Of a DNA stretch of 64,000 bases, positions 32,976 through 46,900 are shown piece after piece. A program made the position numbers and the translations under genes. Position 1 is the first letter of the stretch; every line of letters starts with the position of its first letter. The stretch is from Cornus controversa (lineage: Eukaryota > Streptophyta > Magnoliopsida > Cornales > Cornaceae), in assembly GCA_026545225.1 (NCBI GenBank), contig CM048853.1, positions 15,006,755 to 15,070,754 on the forward strand, in the 5' to 3' direction. Under the pieces are notes generated by a model. It did no database searches, had not been told where the DNA came from, and saw nothing but the letters and a program-made list of their open reading frames with translations.

Positions 32976-35900
32976 TGTCACGTCCAGGTTCCCGAGGCCC
33001 GAAAACCGAGGTGTGAACCCCGTGAGATCACCCTCACGACATAACCACCGCCTGATTATACAATCTCAATTTCCTATTATTTTCACAAAAATTGGGCATG
33101 ACCCATTCTAAATAATCAGGTCCTGGCATGTTATACCTGCTTTAAATTCAAATGGACACTTCTGGGCACGTGTCCCCCCAGCATTTATATCTAACAATAA
33201 AAATGGACACTTCTGGGCACGTGTCCCTCCAGCATTTCTATAACATGCATAATATAATCAAAACTATACATGTCCCAGTCCTTGAATGTCCGTATTATAT
33301 ACATACATCACATGAATAAAATACAACTGAAGGAACTGAATCTACATACTCGCTCCATACATTTAATCCAAATGTAATGCATCTATCTATCCATTATCCT
33401 GGACATACATCAGATTCTAAGGAATCTAGACACTACCTCTGCAACCGGTGCTGTCAGTCCCCTAACTAACTCTATAATCAGCAATACCTGCAATACCTGG
33501 GAGGGGGTGAGCTCAAAGGCCCAACAAGGTATGTAGAACCATACTATCACCGCTACAACAGGTCGATCCTCACATATTCTCAAAAATATACATGCACTTA
33601 AATATATCACAATATTTAAAACCATGCTCTACCTAGCATGCATGAACCAACAATGTATATGGCTACTCTAACACATATAAACATACAAAATCCACTATAC
33701 ATGATTTTAGAAATCATTTTCAACATGCTTGAAAGCAGTAAACATTCAGTACCAATATGTGTATAGAACATATATGTCAACACATTTACATAAACGATGT
33801 AAATCAACTACCACATCTCCTACTCATCAAGTAGCTCACTTCAAATGCAATATAGATGCATTTAAATAGAAAAACATGCTTAACAGATAAACACATAATC
33901 ATAAAGGTATTTTCACCTTCCACGGTCATAATCTGATACATAATACAAGCATCTAGGCTTGCATACACTCTCACTCTCGGTCCTCATCCGATACCCCACA
34001 TGATTGGCCCGCTCCGAGGATCATGTGACCTAGGACAACTCCGATAACCATCCTATGACCTGGACCACTCCGAAAGGTCATTCTACCCTGGCAATGTATA
34101 TGATTGCCATTGTGTGAGGGGACAACTCCGAGGCTCACATTCGTTGGACATACTCCGAATTCCAGGCATTAAGCCTGAGCATGGCGGGTCCACTCCGAGG
34201 GTCATTCTTGTTGGACATACTCCGATACAACCTGATGACCGGACCACTCCGAGGGGTCATCAAACTCTGGACATACTCTGATGGCAATATATTGGTTTTG
34301 CCTAATTGTGAGGGGGCAACTCCGAACCTCACTAATGTTGGACACACTCCGATTCTAGACATAAAGCCTTTGTATGGCGGGTCCACTCCGAGGGCCATAC
34401 GTAGTGGATAATTATACCACTTCTCGTGACACGGTTGGACCACTCCGAAGTCCCGTGCACCTCTTTTTGCGTTAATTTTCCCGCAACCTCCCATATATGC
34501 AATATGGATGCATACGTAATCAAGCATTTTATTTTATACTATCCCAATGCACCAGCTAGTATATAAGTATATAGCATGCATATCCCTCTACATAAACCCA
34601 CATATAACTACGTATGTGTCATTTCCCTCCCATATATGCAATATAAATGCATATATACATAGCATAATATTTTCATGCATCAACCCATGCTTATGAATAG
34701 TAAAGGGAAGTATTTAGCATGTTTCTTATCACATTCCAACACATATAGCACATACATGTTCAAAACCTGCATAATACCTCATATATGCAAACAACTTCAA
34801 CTTAGCACATTTTTATCATGCTATAACCAATGCATACATTCGATATATGGAAAAGGCTAGCATGCATTTCATATCCACCTTCCCACATATATGTCACATC
34901 CTGCATATAGTCACATATGCATGTATACTATCATGAATATACTCATGCTTCCACTCAAGACATGCACTTACTACAAGTAACTAGCATGCTTTCCATTCAC
35001 AATATATATAACCACATATATATTCTGTCACCATACATGTATTAAGAACATATAGAACACCTAGCATATCATAATCATGCTTTGCAAATGCCCGCCAAAA
35101 GTTATATTCATACTTAGCATGCATTTCTACCACTGCACCTATATATATAATCACATATATATATTGAACGTCATGCATAAGAGCCACATATGCATACAAG
35201 ACAACACATAACTAAACATGGATTATTTAGCATGCTTTTTATATGATTTCAATCAATACCATACATGCATGTCACGATGCAATTAAGCGATTAAATTTAA
35301 CATGCCATCGCTCCCCAAAATCACACATATATACATATATACACATATATATATATATATACTCTCACATCCCATGTATGTACAGTATCCACCTGTGCAC
35401 ATATATATATAAGCACCAAGCACCTATATATAGATATACACATACCACATATGGTCAAATTAAGAACATATGTAAATTACCCAACGTAAGTAAAATATAT
35501 GTAGGAGATAGAGGCAAGAATCAACTTGCCTTAGGTCCCACTTTCACTAAGCCCGCACTTGTAATGCGGCCTATTTCCATGTTCGGTCCGGTCCTGTGTC
35601 GAAGTCCACACGAACAATTCATCGGACCACTTCGTTTCCTTTTTAATTTCCATTCTTGGTCCAACCCAAATCACTTTCATGAAGAAGAGCCAAAGCCTAA
35701 TATGACAGCTCACTATCTAAACCAACCCAAGCCACAATCACCTCATGGCCACAACAAAAGCCCAGCTCACCTTATTGCCGAACTCATTCTCAGTCACCAT
35801 CGGACCCCCACAAACATAACCTTCAAGCTGGTTAACATCGGATCACCATAATTACCAAGCAACATCCTTATCGTCGGAACCATTTCACAAGGTCTCAGTA

Positions 35901-37331
35901 CCGAACAATCAAACCATGGCAGCCCCAATTTCAAGCACCAAGCTGCACCATGATGCTCAAATAAACCAACCTAATTTACAAAATATCAACCCAATCCATG
36001 AAATACCCCAAACCATGAGCATCACCTCCATCAGCTACCCCAAGCCGCAGCTCCATATGATCAAGCTCCATGGTTGCCGTGACCCACCGTCGGCAACAAC
36101 CAGCCCACATAACCATTATAGCAACCTCAACCAACTATCCAAAACTCGCTGGCACCATTGTGAACCACCACAGTCACCGTCCTCACCCAACAAAACCTCC
36201 ACCACTGTTATGGCAGCTGTGAGCCACCAACCACAAACCACGGCCATGAAGATCGCCTCATAACCAAACCCATCAGCCAGCTCGAGCCAAGCCCAAGACC
36301 ACCGTTAATCCCATTCAACCCAAGCCAAGAAGGACCTCAGCCGCGAATAGACCCACCACCTGAACCGGCCACTACCACCGGCTGTGAGCCTCCAATCACG
36401 AAGTCGGCACCACCGCCTCAGCTGAGGAACTCCACAATGAGTCTCGAACAGCCGAGAACAAGGAATCAAAAATCAGATCCCATCACTCACCTGGTCGTCG
36501 CAGCACCGAGAAGACCCACCCCGAGCCTCTGTCGGCGAAGCTCCAAATTGGACCACTATACGCGGTCGAGCAGCCCATACGACCGAGCTCAACCCGAATA
36601 ACCCAACGCTGCCACTAACCACCCAGCATCTCTTCATCCTCCTTCGGCAAACCACCATCAGCAACTCAATAACCCAGGCCCAAAAAATCCCCAGCCGCTG
36701 GGTCAGTCGAACCACCATGAAGACCCAATCGAACCAAACACGACCCAGTCGTGCTCACCCTCCTCGGCACAATCTCGCCGAAGCACTGAGAAAATCCATC
36801 TCTTCACCACCAGCCCACCACCGTGAGCCAAACCCCCTACCAAAAATGACCACTGCCACTGCTAGGGCCGCCAGGACGGGTTCCCCCCTTCTCTCCTTCG
36901 GTTCTCTCTCTCCCCAATTTTTCCTTCTCTCTCTTCTTTTCCTTTTCTTTTTTTCTTCTTTCGGCTGACCACCTGTTTGCCTTTCTCTTCTTTTCTTCTA
37001 TTGTGGTCCACAAGTTCCTTAATTAATCTCATCCACAAGTTATATATATATATTATTTATATATATACATAACATCACACAATACATGTATTCACATGTA
37101 TTTTCCCACACTTACTTATATAAAAACAAAGGTCCCTCTATATTTATCCATAATCACATATAGACCCACCATATATTTATAATTAAATATAAATATATGT
37201 ACCATATATACATACACCTTCCACTTATATGGAAATATATCCACACCCTTTCCAGAATTTAATTAATTCAAAAAAAAATTAATCCGGTCCAAAATCGCTC
37301 GGAACTGGTCAAAATAATCTCGGTCCTTACA
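32976..37331 (+). repeat. Solo LTR, E family (E1), 4356 bp
   Basis: Starts TGTCACGTCC, ends GGTCCTTACA, and is flanked by the perfect duplication AGTTT (32971-32975 and 37332-37336). The flanking DNA is continuous across it. About 75% similar by eye to E2 at 59578. No PBS, PPT or internal domain, so it is a solo LTR left by LTR-LTR recombination. The start motif and length suggest a Tekay/Del-like Ty3/gypsy lineage, but with no coding region this is inference. A polypyrimidine run (36880-36965) lies late in the LTR, and short AT microsatellites are present. Pro/His-rich open frames inside (35243-35851, 35916-36263) are not convincing genes. Confidence 0.88.
34008..34450 (+). repeat. CTCCGAGG minisatellite in E1
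   Basis: About twelve irregular units around GGACNACTCCGAGG or GGACATACTCCGA, spaced roughly 20-60 bp, with CATATG/CATTATG-type spacers. Confidence 0.75.
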
Positions 37332-37336
37332 AGTTT
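37332..37336 (+). repeat. Target-site duplication of E1, right
   Basis: AGTTT, immediately after ...CCTTACA. Confidence 0.85.
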
Positions 37337-38466
37337 GAAGCTTTGTGAAATTTGGGTCTTCCACTTCTAAGCTTAGATTTTGAGGTATGAGTGTTCTTTC
37401 CCATTTATTTGTCGATTATAGGGTTTCGGGTGAAATGGTGAGAGTTAGGGTTGAGTAGTGCATATTTTAGAATGGTAAGAGGGGTGGGATATGGTAAGTT
37501 GCTACTTCTCTTTAATTTCTTAAATGCAATTGTTATGTATATGTCGTATGCATAATGAGAGGAATGAATGAGTGAGAGAAAATGAAGTATATACAATTAT
37601 ATGCTAGGGTTTTGTACACTTTTGTGAAATGTATAAAATGAGCATAATTATGTTATGTGATGTTTTGTGATTTAAATGCATACTATCTTTGTATAAAAAT
37701 TGTGTGCATTAGTGAAGCATGACAAATTTGTGCTTATGTGAATTTCGTAAGCATATGCAACTTATGCTAGGGTTTACATAAATAGGTGATTATATGTGTG
37801 GATTAGTGAATATGGAATACATGCTATGTTCCTTTATAACTAGCATATGTATTGTGAGGCATGAATTTTAAATACTTTATCGTTATATGATCGAAATGCA
37901 TGTTTAGGGCCGTTATGAGGAGAACGAAGAAAAGTGATAGAATAACCTGTTCACTTGGAGCAATAAATGCTCGGTTATGGTCAACGGATTGATCACCTAG
38001 GAGTGCGTGGTACTCGGTGATGAACTCTGATCGGTCTAATCACCTTGGAATACATGGTACTGAGTGACGTATTCTGAAATTATCTAATCACCTGGGAGTG
38101 TGTGGTACTCGGTGAGAAGTTTGAAATTGTCTGATCACCTAGGAGTGCGTGGTACTCGATGATGGATTCCACAGTTGTGTGGGAAGTGTCTCAAGTCGCA
38201 TGGTTGGTCAAGAATCATGCGAGGATATCAGGTTGAGTCCGAGAGGCAGAGAAATGTATGATATGCTTTCATTTTAAATTATAATGCATGTGTTTTATTA
38301 ATGCCTTCTTATATATATGCATTATTACGAATAAACATGATGTGTGTTGATTGATACGTGTAATGTCTTGAAATGCATTCATGTAGGTTGTGTCGGGTCA
38401 GCACTTAGGTAGGTTGGGGTATCTCTACTGAGCTGTCGTGGTACTCACCCCTTTAGATAAGGCACC
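37337..38466 (-). repeat. D-family LTR fragment (D1)
   Basis: Matches the reverse complement of the D solo LTR between about 40370 and 41620, including a TGTCGGGTCAGCACTTAGG stretch. Carries four units of a 50-bp repeat (CACCTAGGAGTGCGTGGTA type, about 37975-38165). It breaks at 38466 in mid-LTR where another LTR terminus begins; GCACC (38462-38466) would be the target duplication of D2. Confidence 0.75.
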
Positions 38467-39199
38467 TGTAGAGACCGTGACCAATTTTGGTCGGTTTTGC
38501 ATTTTTCACATTATAATTGCCATAAATACATTTTGAGTGGTGTTTAACATGTTTTGAATGTGGAAAACATGTTTGGGAAGTGTTTTTAAGGTTTTGGAAA
38601 GTTTTCAGGAGATTTGGAGAAGTTTGACTTTTTGGTCAAATCGGGGCCTGGGATACGAGTTAAGTGGGCCCAGAAATTCGGAAAATTTTTAAAAATATTT
38701 ATTTTTGGGAATGGCTAAGATGAAATATTTAGAGAGTAGAGGAAGTGATTTCGAGACCGTAGGAGTTTTTGGAATCGAAATAGGAGTCCGAGAAGGTGCG
38801 TTAAGTGGCCTAGGGGTATTTTAGTCTTTATGCGAGCCCTAAATATTTTAAATATCAGTGGCAAGGACATTTCAGCAGATCTCACGCCTCTTTCTCTCTC
38901 TAAAGTTCTCCATCTTCAAAGCTCTCCCTTCTCTCTACATTTCGGACCCGTTCGACTTGGATTCAAGACTCGCCGAAGGAGGGAGATACGTAGGGGACGG
39001 CTAGGGCTTCCATTTGAACCGAACAAAGTGGTGATTCGGCAAGGTGGACTCCACTGAAAAATTGTTGAAGTGCTTGGAAGGCCTTCATTTTTGAGGTAGA
39101 GGTTCTTCTTCTCTTTTAATTGTCGATTCTAGGGTTTCGGGTGAAGAAGAGAGGTGTAGGTTGTGTTTCACATGCTTTAGGATGGTGAGAGGTGTGGAA
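38467..39199 (-). repeat. D-family LTR D2, piece 1 (3' end)
   Basis: On the minus strand this ends ...GGTCACGGTCTCTACA at 38467, identical in form to the end of the solo LTR at 42202. D2 continues at 42203-42311 and 53056-53601; the intervening DNA is later insertions. Confidence 0.82.
39195..39199 (+). repeat. Target-site duplication of solo D LTR, left
   Basis: TGGAA; partner at 42203-42207. Confidence 0.85.
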
Positions 39200-42100
39200 T
39201 GTCACGCCCCAATTCCTGACTCCCAGAAAATCGGAGGTGAACCGGTTCATTAAACCTCAATGAACCTCCTCATATATCTCGATTACCGTGGAAGCTAAAC
39301 ATGCTCATGTAGTTATCTATGCGTATACTCATCATTATCTATCCCAATGGGCCACACATCGGTTTATGTATGCATGACATTTCATTTCCACTCTTAGATC
39401 ACAAAAAAATCACAAAAAAACACATTTTTAAGGGTTACAGGACTTTCAGTCGCCTGAAAATTAAGTTTGAGTCACCTGAAAATTCCAGTGAGTTTGCAAT
39501 TTCAAAACTAGCACTTTTAGCTGCCTGAAAGTGAACTTTCAGTAGGCTGAAAGTGCACTTTCAGCAGGCTGAAAGTGCCTGTGCCTGGACTTTTGACAGC
39601 ATTCCTCAATCTGACTTCAAATGCTAATATCTCACAATCCGTAAGTCCGTTTGACTTGAAATTTGACATGCATCATCCTTAATGTGTCTACTTTCTAACC
39701 CAATTTGAGTTACTCAAAAATACTAACCACAGCTCAAGTTATACTCAATTTAGTGGGCATGGGTTAGATTACCCACTCATGCACTAACACATGCATATCT
39801 TTCTCAATTTAAATCCAAACAAGGTCCATAACCTATCAAAATGAAGCTAACATAATTCTCTTACTATATACATAAATTCCATTCACTCCTTGAACTCCAA
39901 ATGGTCACTTTTGGGCATGTGTCCCCCTAATGGCTACTCTAATGCCTCAATGGCCATCAAGTATATTCACATAACATGCATTTCACATTTGAAATGTAAT
40001 TCCATCAATTTTTCTTACCATCTTCACTCAAGAACTCATGCATACATACTTTCATACTCTATTTACTCATGAGCAACCATACAAGAAATCACAACCAAAG
40101 AGGAAAATGGTCCTAAGGTGCCATACATCTCTAACACACAGTTTTCTCAAAAGATACATACCATTCATGTGATTTTTTTTCCAAGTTTATAGTCATTACA
40201 AGAATTCACGCATAAGGTTCAAAATGCCATAAATTCTACCATGACTAAAACTAAATCATTACCGTGCCACAAGCCGGCACAGATAGCCAAATGCACAACT
40301 GTCCAAAATATAGCAAAATATAGCTAAAACTCTCTCCTTGGACACTCAAGTCCCATCTGTCATCGGCGCCTTATCTGTAAAAGAGTTTATAATAAAGGGG
40401 TGAGCACCACTGCGGCTCAGTAAAGGTTCCCCAACCCTCCTAAGTGCCGACCCGACACGACCTACATGAATGCATGCCACTACATTACATGTATCATCCA
40501 ACATATACCATGTTCATTCGCAAGCAATGCATATATAAAAGAATGCATTAAACACATAGCATACTTCATAATTTAGAATGGAAGCATTAACCATACTCTT
40601 GTCTCTCTCTCGGACTCAACCCGAGACCCTAGCATGATTCTTGACCAACCACACAACCTAGGCTATTTTACACCCAAGCTCAGAATTTTCATCACCGAGA
40701 ACATCGGTCCTACCAAGTAATGAAACTGTTTTAACACGCATCACCGAGAACATCGGTCCTACCAGGTGATGAAATCATTTTTGGAATGCACCACTGAGAA
40801 CATCGGTCCTACCAAGTGATGAGATATTTTTGGAATGCACCACTGAGAACATCGGTCCTACCAAGTGATGAGATATCTTCGGACTACACCACCGAGAACA
40901 TCGGTCCTACCAAGTGATGAGACCCTTACAAGATTTTCACCGAGAACTCCCACCTCCAAGGTGGTCTAACCACTCCAACGCCCTCACCGAGTGTCCACCT
41001 ACTCTAGGCAATTCGACCACTTTTCTCCATTTCCTCACAACGGTCCCATATATACATTTCGAACATATTGTACTCAAGCACTCAATATTCATGCTTCACA
41101 ATGCATTATCTAGTTATAAAGAAATATAGCATGCATTTCATCTCCACAAAACCACATATACCACATATATGTAAACACATACATATAACCTCTCATATGC
41201 ATACAACTTCAAAATTAGCATACTTTACTCCTGCCACACTAAATGCATAATTTTAGCATATGGAACTAACATGCATTCAACCACCACATATTCCACATAT
41301 AATCACATATATGACACAAGGTTAGGCATTTGCACATAAATCCCAAATTGAGCACATAAAACCTATATACCCAATTTCTTCATTTCACACACTTTAACCC
41401 ACATGCTAAACCAACACAAGGATACCAAATGTGCAAAGATAGGACTCAAGAGAAGGAGAAAACACAACTTTTCACACCCCTCACCATCCTAAATCATGTG
41501 ATACACAACCTACACATCTCCTCTCCACCCGAAACCCTAGAATCGATAATTAGGAGAGAAGAAGAACCCCTACCTCAAAAATGAAGGCCTTCCAAGCACT
41601 TCACCAATTTTCCAGCGGAGTCTACCTTACCGAATCATCACTTTGATCGGTTCAAAGGGAAGCCCTAGCCGTCCCCTACGTATCTCCCTCCTTCAGCGAG
41701 TCTTGAATCCAAGCCGAACGGGTCCGAAATGTAGAGAGAAGGGAGAGCTTTGAAGATGGAGAACTTTAGAGAGAAAAAGAGGCATGAGATCTGCTGAAAT
41801 GTCCTTGCCACTGATATTTAAAATATCTAGGGCTTGCAAAAAGACCAAAATACCCCTAGGCCACTTAACGCACCTTCCCGGACTCCTTTTTCGATTCTGA
41901 AAACTCCTACGGTCTTGAAATCACTTCCTCTACTCTCTAAACATTTCATCTCAGCCATTCTCAAAAATAAATATTTTCGAGAATTTTTCGGATTCCCGGG
42001 CCCACTTAAGTTGCACCCTAGGCCCCGGTTTGACCAAAAAGTCAAACTTCTCCAATTCTCCCGAAAACTTCCCAAAACCTTAAAAACACTTCCCAAACTT

Positions 42101-42202
42101 GTTTCCCACACTCAAAACATGTTAAACACCACTAAAAATGCATTTATGGCAATTGTAATGCGAAAAATGCAAAACCGGCCAAAATTGGTCACGGTCTCTA
42201 CA
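39200..42202 (+). repeat. Solo LTR, D family, 3003 bp
   Basis: TGTCACGCCCC... to ...GGTCTCTACA with TGGAA duplications on both sides. It is inserted in opposite orientation into D2, a close relative, so 38467-39199 and 41460-42202 form a long imperfect inverted repeat. No internal region. The open frame 41834-42340 runs over the LTR end and is not a gene. Confidence 0.9.
40690..40935 (+). repeat. 49-bp minisatellite in solo D LTR
   Basis: Five near-identical units of about 49 bp built on CACCGAGAACATCGGTCCTA and AAGTGATGA. Inverted CACC/GGTG-like ends allow each unit to fold. Confidence 0.85.
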
Positions 42203-42207
42203 TGGAA
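42203..42207 (+). repeat. Target-site duplication of solo D LTR, right
   Basis: TGGAA, matching 39195-39199. Confidence 0.85.
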
Positions 42208-42306
42208 AGTTATGTTTTCTTCTTCTCTAGAGTCCTATCTTTTCATAATTGTGTATATTGTGTTTGTGGTAGCATGTGGGTTTGAAGTATGTGAGTGTAA
42301 GAGATT

Positions 42307-42311
42307 GATAC
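42307..42311 (+). repeat. Target-site duplication of B4, left
   Basis: GATAC; partner at 53056-53060. Confidence 0.9.
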
Positions 42312-43817
42312 TGATAGGCGTTGAATGTTACGCATTCTAGCCTCTTAACTTATGTATTTTATTCTCTTAGTGATAGATTATTTTGTGATTTTACTTTGTT
42401 TTAGTGTTTTCTGTATTTTCAGGGCCTTAATGATTATTTCAGTTAAAACTGTGATTTTGGGCTTTTAAAGATGACATGCAAGATGGTTGGATGAAGCCTA
42501 CATCAAAGGGATCCATTGAACTCCATATTTTAACTCAAATCAGCCCAAGAAAGAGGTCCAAGAGAATTACAACTGCTTAAGAAGGTTTCGGGCCTGAAGC
42601 CCAAATCTGCGCATAATACAGTCTTAATCCCGTTTTGGAAAACGGACCAGAAGTCTTATTTCCGAGCCTCAAATTGACATAATTCTCGCGTAAGGTTGAA
42701 CGAAATTTGATTCTGCACACTTTTGTATTTCACGAAAATTCCGTAAATCGGACTTCTAGTGGGTCAAAAGTTGGGCCGAAGTCAGCAGGAAAAACCCACC
42801 TGATTAGTGCTGCGGGAAACCCTAATTAATTCCTAATTGGATTAGGACTTTGGTGTATTCTCTTGGGGAGTAAAGGGAAGGCTTGGCAGCAGTTTTGGGG
42901 GAGCTGACAGAGAGATTGGAGAGTCTGAGAGGGCTGAAGAGAACAGAACATATTGCAGAGCCATTGGAGAACGAAGTCATACGCGTAATTCAGAAAGATG
43001 ATGTCTTCTTCCTCAACAGTTGAAGCTTCTTCTTCTACCATGAGCGGCTAGTTCATCCACTAGGGTTTTGATGTAGCCCTAACAAAGCATCAATGGTTTG
43101 ATTGTTTTAATTATTGGGGACCTTTATATACATGCATAGATTGTGTAATTGTGAGGATTCTTATTAACGAATTGAGCAATAAAAGTCTTGTAAATTCAAT
43201 CTCAATGATTTCTTATCTTGTCTTAGATATTTAGTTGTTGTTATTGAAATCAATCTCTTTTGTTTTCTGTGATCATGAGAGAGATTATTACACAATGGTA
43301 ATCACTGAATATATTGTTATGAGCTTTGATGGATTATGCCTAGAGAAGATGAACCATACTGCACCCTAGATTAGAGTAGTTAGGCAGATGGCCCATGCCA
43401 ATCGAAGATAGTCCATGGCTTAGCCTTAATCATATGTTATCTTCTTGACGGATGAAGGTGAGCTTGTAGCCACCGACACCACTTATGCATGATGTAATTC
43501 CCCTATAGTTGATTCAATTGACCATTGATTGTGGAGTTAGTGGTGAAGTCAAACACCCTAGGTTTCTCTCTTATTATCTTCATTATCTGTTTACCTTCGA
43601 TTTATTTTATTTTATCTTTTTAATTAGTTAAAAATCAGAATTCTTTTCTTATAAATTTAATTAGAATTAGTTCTGTGTTCCAACTCATCAGAACATAATC
43701 CCTGAGGTACGATACCCATTCCTTTCGATAGCCCTATTCTGCAAAGAATTCGTTCTATTGCGAAGTGTGGAAAATTTTAATTGATATACTTTTTGAGTCA
43801 CACTCACACACGAATCA
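42312..43817 (+). repeat. 5' LTR of B4
   Basis: 1506 bp, TGATAGGCGTTG... to ...ACGAATCA. The minus-strand 71-aa frame at its centre recurs in all B LTRs and is not a gene. Confidence 0.97.
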
Positions 43818-43822
43818 ATTTT

Positions 43823-43840
43823 TGGCGCCGTTGCCGGGGA
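43823..43840 (+). other. Primer-binding site, tRNA-Asp type (B4)
   Basis: TGGCGCCGTTGCCGGGGA, five bases after the LTR. Confidence 0.92.
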
Positions 43841-43961
43841 TTATCTATTTGATTGATTGGATTTTACAGAATTAGTTTTAATTGGATTTTTAGTTTAGGA
43901 AATTTTTATATTTTATTTTTATTCTTGTTTTTGTTTTCTTTTCAGGTGCTTTTGGTAATAT

Positions 43962-46900
43962 ATGCAAGGTCGTCGTTCTGTGGCTGATCCTTTGATACCT
44001 CTTGATCCTGAGCCTGAACGTACTCTTAGACAACAGAGGAACATCCCTGTTGACACCAGTGTGCAAGAGGAAGAAATAATTGAAGACATGGCAGAAGAGA
44101 GGAATAATAACCTTGTTCCTAATGCTGATGGAGAAAGAGCTAGATTGCTTAGGGACTACTATGTTCCTGAAACATATACCTCGCCAGCAGGTTTTCAACT
44201 GCCCAATGTCACAGCACAGAATTATGAGATCAAGTCCAGCATTATTCAGATGCTACCATCTTATTTTGGGCTGACTCAAGAAGACCCTTACAAGCATCTG
44301 GATGACTTCATTGAAGTGTGCTCAACTACAAAAATTCACAACTTCTCTGAAGATGCTTTCAGAATGAGACTTTTTCCATTCTCTTTGAAAGACAAAGCAA
44401 AGTATTGGTTCAACTCCCTACCGGCTGGTTCTATCACGACTTGGACTCAGATGCAACATGAGTTTCTCAAGAAGTATTTTCCGATAGGGAAGACCAATCA
44501 GTTCAGACGTGCTATCACTGGTTTCTCCCAACATGAGGGGGAACAATTTTATGAGACATGGGAAAGATTCAAGGACCTTCTTAGGAAGTGTCCCCATCAT
44601 CAAGTTCCTAAGTGGCAACTAGTGCAGAGTTTTCATGAAGGGCTCACAGAAGCCAACAGACAGATGGTTGATGCGTCATGTGGAGGTACTTTTATGTTGA
44701 AGAGTGAAGAAGAGGCATGGACCTTATTTGAAAATCTTAGTGACAACTCTCTACAACATGTGTCCTCTACTCGTTCTAGCAGACCTGCCACTACCAGGAA
44801 GACTGATGGGATTTTTGAGGTTGGTGCTTCAGAAGCTATGCCAACTGATATTGATTTAATTGCACAGAAGGTAGCAGCAATTATGGCTGCCAATCAAACT
44901 CCTTCTGCTTCAAATTCTTCATTGCTAGGCCCGTGTGAATTCTGCTCTAGTCCTATGCATAATGTGAGCAATTGTCCTTCAATGGGGCAATTTTCTGATA
45001 TTCAACATGAGCAAGTTCAAGCTACTTTCACTAGACCAATGAATCCTCCACGAGGTAATACTTACAATCCCACATGGAGGAATCATCCTGGGTTTTCTTA
45101 CAGTAACCAAGGGGCAGCAATGCAACCATCATATCAACCTAGGACTTTTGTGCCTCAACAGCAATATCAAACACAAAGTCCTATGGCCCAAAGAATTTCT
45201 GCTATTGAAGACAAGCTGACTCTTACCTTGTCTAAATTTGACAAGCTTGATTCTCTTATAGAGACAGTGCAAGCTACTGCAGCAACAGTACAATCTACAG
45301 TTCAGCTAGTGCACTCGCATTCTCAATCCATTGCCAAACTGGAATCTCAGTTTGGACAGCTTGCTACTTCATTGAGTAGAAGAGAAGAAGGGAAGCTCCC
45401 TAGTCAACCAATTGCTAATCCAAGAGGGATGCAAGCTTCCACAAGCAACCCACACCATGAGCAAGTGCAAGCCATTACCACTTTGAGAAGTGGGAAAATA
45501 ATTGACAATAAGGTGGGTGAGAAGAAAGAAGAAGAAAAAGTGATCACAAGTCCAAGTGCTGAAATTCCTTATGAGCCCAAGGCTCCTTTCCCACAACGTT
45601 TTCTTGAAGCATCTAAATTGGGGAAGCAAGGGGACAAGCTGCATGACATGATGGAGGTGTTTCGCCAAGTGAAGATTAATTTGCCACTCCTTGATGCCAT
45701 CAAGCAAATTCCTCCTTATGCAAAATTTTTGAAGGACTTGTGCACTCAGAAAAGGCGTTCTAAAAGCCATGTGCCAAAGAAAGTAATGCTGCCACAACAA
45801 GTAAGTTCAATAATTCAGCAGTGTACTCCTCCCAAGTACAAAGATCCTGGTGCTCCAACTATCTCATGCATTATTGGGGAGCACCATGTGGATAAAGCTC
45901 TTCTTGATTTGGGTGCAAGTGTGAATTTGCTACCCTATTCAGTTTACTTACAATTGGGCTTGGGAGAATTGAAGCCTACCTCGGTGGTATTACAATTTGC
46001 AGACAGATCAACAAAGCAACCCCGAGGAATCATAGAAGATGTGCTCATTAAAGTGGACAAGTTCTACTTTCCTGTTGATTTCATTGTACTTGACACTGAG
46101 CCGGTTCACAATCCGAAGAGGCACATTCCTGTGATCCTTGGTCGACCTTTCTTAGCTACTGCTGATGCTTGCATAAATTGTAGGTCAGGGATCATGGATA
46201 TTTCCTTTGGCAACATGAAGGTTAAACTTAATATTTTCAATGCTGTTGAGAATCCTCCAGATCAGACTGATGTCTTCTTCATGGACTCTGAAGAGGTGAT
46301 TGAATCTGTAGATGAAGTAAGGGTGCAAGAAAAACAGAAGGAGAAGAAGGTGTTTGAAGATCAAATTTCTACCATGGTGGTAACTTCTGTATGCACTACA
46401 CTCTCCAAAACACTTCAGAGGGAGCAATTGTTTGGAGTGTCCGACAACTCCACACCATGGTATGCAGATATTGTGAACTATTTAGCCACGGGAAAAGTGC
46501 CAAGAGACTGGACCAAGCGAGAACGTGATCGATTCTTCTCTAAAGTTCATCATTACTTTTGGGAAGATCCAGAGTTATTTAAATATTGTCCAGATCAGAT
46601 TATTCGGCGATGTGTCCCAGACCATGAGTTTCAAGATATTCTCAAGTTCTGCCATTCATTGGCATGTGGAGGCCACTTCAGTGCAAGGAAGACAGCGGCA
46701 AAGGTACTTCAATGTGGATTCTTTTGGCCTTCTCTGTTTCACGATGCATATGTTTTCTGTAAGACTTGTGATCGTTGTCAAAGATTGGGTTCAATGTCGA
46801 GGCGTGATATGATGCCCATGAGCCCCATTCTGGTGGTGGAGATTTTTGATGTTTGGGGAATTGATTTTATGGGACCCTTTCCACCTTCTTTTGGCTACGA

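Larger units (their letters stand above)
42203..42311 (-). repeat. D2 LTR, piece 2
   Basis: Collinear continuation of D2 between the solo LTR and B4; ends in GATAC, the left target duplication of B4. Confidence 0.75.

Noticed and set aside
35243..36263. Pro/His-rich ORFs within E1
   Set aside because: Inside the LTR, low complexity, not conserved in E2.
40690..40935. CRISPR-like array
   Set aside because: Regular 49-bp units without unique spacers, inside a plant LTR, no cas genes.
42826..43041. 71-aa minus-strand ORF repeated in every B LTR
   Set aside because: Recurs only because the LTR recurs; length varies with LTR indels and there is no coding pattern.
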